A stretch of 64,000 bases of DNA from NCBI RefSeq assembly GCF_004342985.1, contig NZ_SMBO01000003.1:310001-374000 (forward strand), given 5' to 3'. A program made the position numbers and the translations under genes. Positions 42,992 through 50,877 of this stretch are shown piece after piece. The DNA comes from Novosphingobium sp. PhB57. Lineage in GTDB: Bacteria > Pseudomonadota > Alphaproteobacteria > Sphingomonadales > Sphingomonadaceae. The notes below the pieces were generated by a model. It made no database searches. It was not told where the DNA came from and saw only the letters and a list, made by a program, of their open reading frames with translations. Each line of letters opens with the position of its first letter. The first letter of the stretch is position 1.

Positions 42992-45430
42992 ATGCCTCGT
43001 ACTCTTGCCGTGTTTCTTGCCCTTGGCGCTGCGAGCCTGCCGATCGCCAGCGCGCTCGCGCAGGAGGCATCGCCTGCCGCCACTGCGCATCCCGAACTCT
43101 GGCCCAAGGCCAGGAGCACCGGCCTCGTCGATCCGGAAACCGAGGCGAAGATCACCCGGATGATGGCCGAGATGTCGGTGCGCGAGAAAGTCGGGCAGAT
43201 GATCCAGCCCAGCATCGCCTCGATGAAGCCGGAGGAACTGCGCGAATATCCGGTCGGCTCGATCCTGGGCGGCGGCAACGATCCGCCGCTTTCGGGCAAC
43301 GATCGCGGCCCCGCCAGCGACTGGATCGCGACGGCCGAAGCGTTCCGCCAGATCTCGATCGAGAAGCGGCCCGGCCACGTGCCGATCCCGGTGATCTTCG
43401 GCATGGATTCGGTCCACGGCAATTCCAACGTCTTCGGCGCCACGATCTTCCCGCACAACGTCGGCCTGGGCGCGATGCGTGACCCCGCGCTGATGGAGAA
43501 GATCGGGCAGGTCACGGCCGCCGAAAGCGCCGCCTCCGGCTTCGACTGGGCCTTCGGGCCGACCGTCACGGTGCCGCAGGACGACCGCTGGGGTCGCAGC
43601 TATGAGGGCTATTCCGAGCGGCCCGAAATCACCCGCGAATACTCCGCCGCCATGGTGCGCGGGCTTCAGGGGGCGCCGGGCAAGAGCCGCATCCAGAACG
43701 GCAATGTCGCCGCATCGATCAAGCACTTCCTCGCCGACGGCGGCACCCATGGCGGCATCGACCAGGGCGACGCGCAGATCCCCGAAAAGGACCTGATCGA
43801 GCTTCACGTGCCCGGCTACGTCAGCGGCATCGATGCCGGGGCGATGACGGTCATGGCCAGCTTCTCCTCGTGGAACGGCGTCAAGAACCATGGCAACAAG
43901 ACACTGCTGACCGATGTGCTGAAAGGCCGCCTCGGCTTCGACGGCTTCACCGTGGGTGACTGGAACGCACACGGCCAGATCCCCGGCTGCACCAACGGCA
44001 ATTGCCCGCAGACGTTCAACGCCGGCCTCGACATGGCGATGGTGCCGAACGACTGGAAGGACCTGTTCAACAATACGCTGAAGCAGGTTCAGGACGGCAC
44101 GATCCCGATGGCGCGCGTGGATGATGCGGTGCGCCGCATCCTGCGCGTGAAGTTCAAGCTGGGCCTGTTCGATCCCGCGCGTCCTTATGAGCAGCGCACC
44201 GAACTCGGCAAGCCCGAACACCGCGCGGTGGCCCGTCAGGCGGCAGCGGAATCGCTGGTGCTGCTGAAGAACAACGGCGCGCTGCTGCCGATCAAGCCGG
44301 GCCAGAAAGTGCTCGTCACCGGCACCCATGCCGACGATATCGGCATGCAGACGGGCGGCTGGACGATGTCGTGGCAGGGCACCGGCAACACCAATGCCGA
44401 CTTCCCCGGCGCCACTTCGATCTGGGGCGGCCTCAAGTCCGCGATCGAAGTTGCAGGCGGCACCGCCACCTTGAGCGCCGACGGCAAAGTGACCGGGCCG
44501 AAGCCCGACGTCGCCGTGGTCGTCTTCGGCGAGACGCCTTACGCCGAAATGGTCGGCGACATCTCCACGCTGGAATTCCAGCCGGGCGACAAGCAAGCGC
44601 TGGCGCAATTGAAGGCGCTGAAGGCGGCGGGCATCCCGGTCGTCTCGGTCTTCATCTCCGGCCGCGCGCTCTGGGTGAATCCGGAAATCAACCAGTCCGA
44701 CGCTTTCGTCGCGGCCTTCCTGCCCGGTTCGGAGGGTGAGGGGCTGGCCGATGTGCTGGTCGCCAGGAAGGACGGCACGCCGAACAAGGATTTCCGCGGC
44801 AAGCTCAGCTATTCCTGGCCGAAGAACGCGGGCCAGTTCGCCAACAACGTGGGCCAGCCGGGTTACGATCCGCAGTTCGCCTATGGCTATGGCCTTAGCT
44901 ACAAGGACAAGACCACGGTCCCGCAGCTGAGCGAAGTAGTCGGGCTTGATGCCTCGCTCTCGAACGTTTCTGTCTACTACCTGCCGGGCAAGGTGCTCGC
45001 CCCGTGGAAGCTCGCCACAGGCGGTGCGGTCGCGGTGAAGAATGTCGACGGCGGCGGCACGCAGGAAGGTGCGCGCCAGCTCACTTTCTCGGGCCCCGGC
45101 GAAGTGCGGATCGAAGGCCCCACGGTCGATCTCAATCGCCAGAGCAATGCGATGCTCAGCCTGCGCATCGACTACCGCGTCGATGCCAAGGGAGCCGCTG
45201 CGCCGAAGCTGGCGGTAGGCACCACCTTCCTCGACGGCGGCAAGGTCTTCACCGGCGCGCCCGGCCAATGGAGCAGCGTCAAGGTCTCGCTCTCCTGCTT
45301 CGCCAAGGCCGGTGCGGACATGACGAAGATCGCGCGCCCCTTCGTCCTTCAAGGCAATGCGGGACAGACGATCGCCATCTCCACCGTCAAGCTCGATGCC
45401 GATCCCACTGGCGCGATCTGCCCCAACTAA
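42992..45430 (+). CDS. GH3 exo-beta-glucosidase, secreted
   Basis: An 812-residue protein with a signal peptide (cleaved near ALA, about residue 24). GH3 N-domain signatures are VREKVGQMIQPSIAS, IPVIFGMDSVHGN, FGPTVTVPQDDRWGR and KHFLADGG. The nucleophile is D323 in GFTVGDWNAHG, and the second domain begins near ESLVLLKNNGALLPI. About 160 residues at the C-terminus (from TVPQLSEVVG) form an extra beta-rich domain, as in ExoP-like exo-1,3/1,4-beta-glucanases. It lies between the halogenase-like and GH27 genes and should remove terminal beta-glucosyl residues in the periplasm. Specificity is by similarity only. Confidence 0.9.
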   Translation: MPRTLAVFLALGAASLPIASALAQEASPAATAHPELWPKARSTGLVDPETEAKITRMMAEMSVREKVGQMIQPSIASMKPEELREYPVGSILGGGNDPPLSGNDRGPASDWIATAEAFRQISIEKRPGHVPIPVIFGMDSVHGNSNVFGATIFPHNVGLGAMRDPALMEKIGQVTAAESAASGFDWAFGPTVTVPQDDRWGRSYEGYSERPEITREYSAAMVRGLQGAPGKSRIQNGNVAASIKHFLADGGTHGGIDQGDAQIPEKDLIELHVPGYVSGIDAGAMTVMASFSSWNGVKNHGNKTLLTDVLKGRLGFDGFTVGDWNAHGQIPGCTNGNCPQTFNAGLDMAMVPNDWKDLFNNTLKQVQDGTIPMARVDDAVRRILRVKFKLGLFDPARPYEQRTELGKPEHRAVARQAAAESLVLLKNNGALLPIKPGQKVLVTGTHADDIGMQTGGWTMSWQGTGNTNADFPGATSIWGGLKSAIEVAGGTATLSADGKVTGPKPDVAVVVFGETPYAEMVGDISTLEFQPGDKQALAQLKALKAAGIPVVSVFISGRALWVNPEINQSDAFVAAFLPGSEGEGLADVLVARKDGTPNKDFRGKLSYSWPKNAGQFANNVGQPGYDPQFAYGYGLSYKDKTTVPQLSEVVGLDASLSNVSVYYLPGKVLAPWKLATGGAVAVKNVDGGGTQEGARQLTFSGPGEVRIEGPTVDLNRQSNAMLSLRIDYRVDAKGAAAPKLAVGTTFLDGGKVFTGAPGQWSSVKVSLSCFAKAGADMTKIARPFVLQGNAGQTIAISTVKLDADPTGAICPN

Positions 45431-45453
45431 GCCGAAAAGAGAGAACGCCTATC

Positions 45454-46680
45454 ATGCCGCGTTTTGCGAAGTTCGCCGCGCTCGCCCTGAGCCTTGCCCC
45501 CGTGGCGCTCACCTGCCCCGCGCTGGCGGAGGAAGTCGATCAGAACCGGCTTCCGCCTTCGCAGGACCCGGCGCGCGAGGCCAATGGCCTGGTGCAGACG
45601 CCGCCGATGGGCTGGAACAGCTGGAACAAGTTCGCCTGCAATATCTCGGAAAAGACGATCCGCGATACGGCGGACGCGATCGTCGCCACCGGCATGAAGG
45701 ACGCGGGCTACAACTACCTCGTGATCGACGACTGCTGGCATGGCGAGCGTGATGCCAAAGGCTTCATCACCGCCAATGCCAAGGCTTTCCCCTCGGGGAT
45801 CAAGGCCACGGCCGACTACGTCCACGCGAAGGGCCTGAAGTTCGGCATCTATTCGGATGCCGGCACCAAGACCTGCGGCGGCCGCCCGGGCAGTCAGGGC
45901 CACGAATATCAGGACGCGATCACTTACGCCTCGTGGGGCGTCGATTACCTGAAGTACGACTGGTGCAGCACCGGCAGCCGCAACGCGGAAGAAGCCTATG
46001 CGCTGATGTCGGACGCGCTGCGGTCCACGGGGCGCGATGTGCTGCTCTCGCTCTGCGAATGGGGCACCAACAAGCCGTGGCTCTGGGCCTCGAAGATCGG
46101 CAACATGTGGCGCACCACCGGCGACATTACCGACAAGTGGTCCGGCAAGCACGGCTATGCGCTGGGCATGCTCGATATCGTCGATCTCAACGAGCCGCTC
46201 TGGCCCTATGCCGCGCCGGGGCACTGGAACGATCCGGACATGCTGGAAGTCGGCAACGGCGGCATGACCACCACCGAATACCGCAGCCACTTCTCGCTCT
46301 GGGCCATGATGGCCTCGCCGCTGATCGCCGGCAACGACGTGGCAAACATGACCCCGGAGACGAAGGCAATCCTGCTTAACAAGGATGTCATCGCCGTCGA
46401 TCAGGACAAGCTGGGCCGTCAGGGCCGCCGCATCGCCAGGGATGGGAACGGCGAAGTCTGGGTCCGCACCCTGGCGGACGGCAAGCGCGCCGCACTGCTG
46501 TTCAATCGCGGCGAGGCGCCTGTAAAGCTGACGGTGAACTGGGCGCAGCTGGACTATCCGGCCGACCAGTCGCTCAAGCTGCGCGATCTCTGGGCCCACA
46601 GGGAGCTGGGCGCGATGAAGGGCAGCTATTCTGCCACGGTCGCCCCCCACGATGTGGTGATGGTCACCTTGACGCCGTGA
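45454..46680 (+). CDS. GH27 alpha-galactosidase, secreted
   Basis: A protein of 408 residues with a signal peptide (cleavage after ALA, residue 25). GH27 motifs are TPPMGWNSWNKFAC, DDCWHGERDAKG, the nucleophile D169 in YLKYDWC, and the acid/base Asp near 260 in HWNDPDMLEVG. The C-terminal all-beta domain starts near QGRRIARDGNGEVW. The start at 45454 begins the signal peptide. It is the last gene of the receptor-halogenase-GH3 series and would remove alpha-linked galactose from oligosaccharides. A second GH27 gene lies at 61216 outside this locus. The next gene is convergent, 15 bases away. Confidence 0.93.
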   Translation: MPRFAKFAALALSLAPVALTCPALAEEVDQNRLPPSQDPAREANGLVQTPPMGWNSWNKFACNISEKTIRDTADAIVATGMKDAGYNYLVIDDCWHGERDAKGFITANAKAFPSGIKATADYVHAKGLKFGIYSDAGTKTCGGRPGSQGHEYQDAITYASWGVDYLKYDWCSTGSRNAEEAYALMSDALRSTGRDVLLSLCEWGTNKPWLWASKIGNMWRTTGDITDKWSGKHGYALGMLDIVDLNEPLWPYAAPGHWNDPDMLEVGNGGMTTTEYRSHFSLWAMMASPLIAGNDVANMTPETKAILLNKDVIAVDQDKLGRQGRRIARDGNGEVWVRTLADGKRAALLFNRGEAPVKLTVNWAQLDYPADQSLKLRDLWAHRELGAMKGSYSATVAPHDVVMVTLTP

Positions 46681-46695
46681 TCGGCCGGCGCCCGC

Positions 46696-47175
46696 TCAAT
46701 AAGTGACCGTGATCGTCACGGTATCGGTATAGGCCCCCGCGCGCACATACTGATGCGCGGGGATGCGCCCGTAAGCCGTGACTGTAGCGGCATAGGTCAG
46801 CAGCCCATTGAACGGGAGGCTCACGCCGGTGGTGCCACCTGAACCGTCACCCCATAGTGTGGTATAGTTGGAGTCCGAATAGATGTTGTAGGTCAGCCTG
46901 TCCGCGCCCTGGATCAGCCTGCGGTTCGGAATGCTGTTCGATCCTCCGGGGCTCAGCGCAATATCGATCGTCCCCAGCAAGGCCGCCACGCCGGTGCAGT
47001 TGATCGAGACCGTCGCGTTGGAATCGCGCGGACTGTTCGATGTCGGATCGTAAGGACCGAAAGCAAGCCCCGGTGTCGACGCCGAACACGAGCAGAGCAC
47101 GCACAAGGCCCGAGCCGAGCCTACAGGTGCCATGACGGCGCAAAATGCGAGTATCATCAAAAACTTGCGCGTCAT
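46696..47175 (-). CDS. Spore coat U domain pilin, chaperone-usher tip candidate
   Basis: A 159-residue protein with a signal peptide (ending ARA) and an SCPU/Csu-type pilin domain: LAFGPYDPTSNSPRDSN near the start, a Gly/Ser-rich middle, and the terminal GAYTDTVTITVTY donor-strand segment. Several cysteines in the mature N-terminus (CVLCSCS) are unusual and could form disulphides. It is last in the operon after the usher gene, where archaic systems often place the tip adhesin or a second subunit. Its stop is 15 bases from the convergent GH27 stop. Confidence 0.82.
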   Translation of the reverse strand: MTRKFLMILAFCAVMAPVGSARALCVLCSCSASTPGLAFGPYDPTSNSPRDSNATVSINCTGVAALLGTIDIALSPGGSNSIPNRRLIQGADRLTYNIYSDSNYTTLWGDGSGGTTGVSLPFNGLLTYAATVTAYGRIPAHQYVRAGAYTDTVTITVTY

Positions 47176-49478
47176 TTATGCGACTCCGTCGAATACGATC
47201 GGCAGATGACCTGCGTCGCCCTTGCCAGGGGATCCTGCACCATCGCTGCGGGAAGCACTGCACGGCAGGCGGTCACGCCGCTGCGCTGGACCACCAGCGG
47301 GGCGCCAGGTTCGAAATCGTTCAGGAACACTTCGCCGTCATAGCCCGTAACGGTCGGCTCCTCCCCCGATCCCAAGCTCACTGCCAAGCCCGGTGGCAGG
47401 GGCGAGCCGTTCTCATCCACGAGCCGCAGCCGCGCGGGATGAACCTCGCGGGCACCGAACACGACGCGTGCAGCCTGACGCCACCCCGGCGCCACCACTT
47501 GTTCCACCCCGCCCAGTTCGCCGGTGATCGGCAAGGCTTCCGGGTCGACCGAGATCCGGTTGGCGACATAAGGCTGGAGACCGGTGACGATCGCCGGCCG
47601 GCCGCCGCCCGCTCTTGCGGCCACCGGCTGGTTCTCCAGGAAGACCGGAATACGCTCGCCTCCCGGCACTTCGACGATCGCCAGTCCATCGTCGACACTG
47701 GGCGTCGCCATCAGCAGGCCGCCGGTCGCCACGAGCGCGCCGCGCGCTTCCACGCGCGTCATGACGACGCCGCTGCGCCGCGTCGCCGCCATGTCCAACT
47801 GTCCGGCCGACGAACGCAAGGTGGCCGCGCCCTCGAGCCATGCCCCCCTTCCCGTTTCGCGCCCGACAGCCGCCCGATAGCCCAGCCCTGTCCCCGCCGG
47901 AGCGACTTTCTCGAACGTGGCGGCCATGCGGTCGTTGTCGGCGAAGAACCCGGCATGTCGGCGCCCCCCGAGCGGCAAGGTAAGGCTGCCGAAAACGGAC
48001 ATGTCGGTGCCGTCCCCGCGATCGAAACGCTGCGCGCCGATGGAGAGGAACGCGCGTCCGAGATTGACCGAATAACCGGCCGAGGCGATCGAACGCCGGA
48101 TCTTGCCTTCCTCACTACGCAGATAGCTTGCGTTGAACCCTCCGAACCGGCCCATCACGATGCTGCCGGATATGGCCAGTTCGCGTGTCGCCGCTCGACC
48201 CCGGCGCAGATCGCCTACCTGGCGAAAACCGGCCCCCGCCCCGCGGTAGCTCGCCGTTACCGAGTAACCCGGTGCAAGCCTTTGAAACTGCACCTGATAG
48301 AGCCCACCCCACCCTGCCTCGCCTTGCGATCCCGCCGCATCCACACGCAGTTCGCCGAGAGGCTGAATCACCCAGGTCAGGCCCGCCCCGGCCATGCGCG
48401 TGACAGCATCGGCTTCGGCGCGCCCTTCCAGCGTCACCACCGTTGACAGTCCGCGCCGGTAAGACGCCGCCACGAAGGGCGCGCCGTAGGAAAAGCTGCT
48501 CCAGCCGTAGTCCTGTCGGAGGGCACCGGCCTCCAGCGAGAACTCGGATATGTCGGGACGTAGGAGCGCGGTGCTTGAATAGAAGCTGCGGGTAACGGCG
48601 CGCTCGGTTCCGGCGAGATCGCGCACGATCATGGTCACCTCGCCCGCCCCAGTGAAGCGCGGCCGATAATCGAAGGCGAAGCGGCCCGGCTCGACGGACA
48701 GGGACTGGCGGGACGAGCGTGATGCCAGTTCGACGGTCGAGGGCAACAGCGCACTGCCCGCCAGCGACGGAACCGGATAAGTGATCAGCGAAGGGTCCAG
48801 CGAGAAGTCCGTGCCGAACCGGATGCCGCCGAAGCGGGCGGGCTGGCTCCAGGGCGAAGCGCGGGTGTACGTATCGCCCACGGCAAGGCGCAAGTTTCGC
48901 TCGGGGAAATCCCGGACGAAAGCCGTGTCGAGGCGGACCACGCGCGTACGCTGGCTGTCGATCAGTGCGCTGCTGCCGATCACTCCCCAGGCGCCGGAAA
49001 CACCGGCATCGAGAACGGCCGATGCCTGGGTATGGCCGCGCTGGTCGGAGAAGTTGAGGTCGTAGTCGATGAACGCCACGGGAACCGCCGCGGCCACCGG
49101 CACGCCTCGTTCCTTCGCGGCAACATGCCTGCGCGGCAAATGGCGAGGATCGACGTCGAGAAGCAGCGCGGTGCCCTGCGGATCGAGCCTTGCCGACAGT
49201 CCGGCTTCCCCATCGACATCGAGATAGCGCTCACCCTCGATCAGGAGATCACCGTCGAAGACCGTTACGATGCCGAGATCCCGTAAGTCCTCGATCCGCA
49301 CAAGCACGCGTCCCGCTTGCAGCACGGCCAGCGCTGGCCGCTGCATGTCACGCCCGTTCAGCACGACGTCGACCGGCAAGGGGCCGGTACTCTCCTGGGC
49401 GCGAACCGCGGGAACCGCGACGCCAAGCGCGAGGGCCGAGACCGCCAGCCCCGGCCAGAGCCGCGAAGGCAGCCGCAT
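47172..49478 (-). CDS. Outer membrane usher protein (archaic chaperone-usher)
   Basis: A 768-residue usher with signal peptide, N-terminal domain (PLPVDVVLNGRDMQRPALAV), a large beta-barrel centre (YSVTASYRGAGAGFRQVGDL) and C-terminal plug/CTD (PLPPGLAVSLGSGEEPTVTG, then YDGEVFLNDFEPGAPLVV). It threads pilin subunits delivered by the periplasmic chaperone across the outer membrane. Its stop overlaps the downstream SCPU gene start (ATGA), and the chaperone gene ends 12 bases upstream. The operon order SCPU, chaperone, usher, SCPU is that of Csu-like archaic pili. Surface attachment is the probable role. Confidence 0.88.
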   Translation of the reverse strand: MRLPSRLWPGLAVSALALGVAVPAVRAQESTGPLPVDVVLNGRDMQRPALAVLQAGRVLVRIEDLRDLGIVTVFDGDLLIEGERYLDVDGEAGLSARLDPQGTALLLDVDPRHLPRRHVAAKERGVPVAAAVPVAFIDYDLNFSDQRGHTQASAVLDAGVSGAWGVIGSSALIDSQRTRVVRLDTAFVRDFPERNLRLAVGDTYTRASPWSQPARFGGIRFGTDFSLDPSLITYPVPSLAGSALLPSTVELASRSSRQSLSVEPGRFAFDYRPRFTGAGEVTMIVRDLAGTERAVTRSFYSSTALLRPDISEFSLEAGALRQDYGWSSFSYGAPFVAASYRRGLSTVVTLEGRAEADAVTRMAGAGLTWVIQPLGELRVDAAGSQGEAGWGGLYQVQFQRLAPGYSVTASYRGAGAGFRQVGDLRRGRAATRELAISGSIVMGRFGGFNASYLRSEEGKIRRSIASAGYSVNLGRAFLSIGAQRFDRGDGTDMSVFGSLTLPLGGRRHAGFFADNDRMAATFEKVAPAGTGLGYRAAVGRETGRGAWLEGAATLRSSAGQLDMAATRRSGVVMTRVEARGALVATGGLLMATPSVDDGLAIVEVPGGERIPVFLENQPVAARAGGGRPAIVTGLQPYVANRISVDPEALPITGELGGVEQVVAPGWRQAARVVFGAREVHPARLRLVDENGSPLPPGLAVSLGSGEEPTVTGYDGEVFLNDFEPGAPLVVQRSGVTACRAVLPAAMVQDPLARATQVICRSYSTESHK

Positions 49479-49490
49479 GCCGGCTGGCCC

Positions 49491-50249
49491 TCACTGGCCC
49501 GTGCCGGTCGCTTCGGCGAGCCGGGTCGGAATGAGGTTTCCTTCATCCGTCTGCACCCGGAGTTCCGCAATCGAGACGGGGAACGAAGGTGGTAGTGGAA
49601 AGGCGAGGCGGCCGCCCGCAAGGATGTAGCCGCCGCGGTCGAGATGGACTGTCTCGCCCGAAGTCGCCGTCATGGAGATGGACAGCACCCTGACGTGACG
49701 CTGGCCGCGATTGACGATCACGGCCGCAATCCCGCCACCGGGATCGTGCCGGAAAGTCCAGTCCAGCGCGGGTTCGGCGCCGCGCGGCGCCCGGAAAATC
49801 GGCACGCTGATGCGAAGAAGGGTGCGAATTTCACCCGGCCCGACGGGCGTGTCAGGCGTGGCGAGTTCGTCGAACAACAAGCGCCACGTCTGCTCCGCCG
49901 GCCCTTCGGCCGCGGGCAGGCTGCACCGGATCAGGCGGCTTTCCTGTCCCCCCAGGGTGACGATCGTGGGATTGATCGAAAACCCTGCCACGGGTTCGAG
50001 CAGGTCTTCGCCTTGCTCGCCGCGAGACCAGCGAAAGCCGCGCACTTGCACGCTGACGGGAAGGTCACCGTCGTTGGCCAGGGTCAGGGCGCAGAACCGC
50101 TTGTCCGGTTGCAACTCGATCCGGATCGGCGTTACTCGCAAGGCGCTGGCGACCGCGGACGAGCCCGGCGCGAACAGTCCTGCCGCGAGGGCGAGCGCTG
50201 CCAGCAACCGCCGCAAGAGACGCCAGTACCGGGACGGGGCGGGGTTCAT
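49491..50249 (-). CDS. Pilus periplasmic chaperone (PapD-like)
   Basis: A protein of 252 residues with a signal peptide and two Ig-like domains. The first has the conserved RVTPIRIELQPDKRFCALTLAN strand region and a second beta strand ending FSINPTIVTLGGQESRLIRC; the later YILAGGRLAFPLPP belongs to domain two. The usual chaperone Arg/Lys pair that anchors the subunit C-terminus is present in these strands. The ATG at 50249 follows the pilin stop by two bases; an in-frame TTG slightly upstream is less likely. It folds the pilin subunits by donor-strand complementation. Confidence 0.85.
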   Translation of the reverse strand: MNPAPSRYWRLLRRLLAALALAAGLFAPGSSAVASALRVTPIRIELQPDKRFCALTLANDGDLPVSVQVRGFRWSRGEQGEDLLEPVAGFSINPTIVTLGGQESRLIRCSLPAAEGPAEQTWRLLFDELATPDTPVGPGEIRTLLRISVPIFRAPRGAEPALDWTFRHDPGGGIAAVIVNRGQRHVRVLSISMTATSGETVHLDRGGYILAGGRLAFPLPPSFPVSIAELRVQTDEGNLIPTRLAEATGTGQ

Positions 50250-50251
50250 CG

Positions 50252-50776
50252 TCAATAATTGACCGTGACGGTAACGCTGTCGGTATAGGCCCCCGCCGGG
50301 ACGTTCTGGGAGGCGCCGACACGGCCATAGACGGTGAGAATGCTCGGCACCGCGGTGGCAGTGGTGGCAGTCGGCGTGTCGCCGCCAGGGGTGTTGCCCC
50401 AGTTGGTCGAATGGCTGACGTCGCTATAGAGCGCGTAGTTCAGGCGGCTGGCGCCATTGACCATCTGGCGCGTCGTGACCGTGGCGCCGCTGGTCGATCC
50501 GCCATTCAGTCCCACCGTGAAGGACGTGCCGCTGGTACAGGTCACCGTGATCGTGCTGGTGCCGTCCTTGGCCGAACCCGATGTGGGATCATAGGCACCG
50601 AAGGCCAGCGGGGTGACGGCGACGATGCAGGCAGACTGCACCGTGGCCGTCACGGCCATGGGGGCCGTGGCCGTCGCCGCGAAGGCATTGGTCGAAATCG
50701 AGGAAGCGAGCACGGCCGCGAATGCTGCCGCAGCGGCGCCGGCTCCTCGGCGAAGTGAGATGCGGTCCTTGTTCAT
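50252..50776 (-). CDS. Spore coat U domain major pilin candidate
   Basis: A 174-residue SCPU protein with a long Ala-rich signal peptide (cleavage near AFA, residue 33). The mature part has SACIVAVTPLAFGAYDPTSG, TITVTCTSGTSFTVGLN and the C-terminal GAYTDSVTVTVNY that acts as donor strand. It is the first gene of the operon, the usual place for the major pilin (CsuA/B-like), and resembles the last operon gene in architecture. Its cysteines (one near the start, one in TVTCT) could form the conserved subunit disulphide. It is separated by 101 bases from the metalloprotease gene upstream. Confidence 0.85.
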   Translation of the reverse strand: MNKDRISLRRGAGAAAAAFAAVLASSISTNAFAATATAPMAVTATVQSACIVAVTPLAFGAYDPTSGSAKDGTSTITVTCTSGTSFTVGLNGGSTSGATVTTRQMVNGASRLNYALYSDVSHSTNWGNTPGGDTPTATTATAVPSILTVYGRVGASQNVPAGAYTDSVTVTVNY

Positions 50777-50877
50777 GAGGACGCATCTATTGGAAAGCCC
50801 TTGAGAATCCGTGGGGCCGGCATTTCGGCTTTTGCGGAGTTCCCGGTAGGACTTGCTTCAGATCGAAGGCGCGCGGC

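Noticed and set aside
41693..45352. Very long open frame (about 1219 codons) on the minus strand opposite the halogenase-like and GH3 genes
   Set aside because: It is antisense to two well-supported genes with signal peptides and catalytic motifs. Its residue use (many His, Arg, Gly, Asp) is what a GC-rich codon pattern gives in reverse, and it shows no family motifs.
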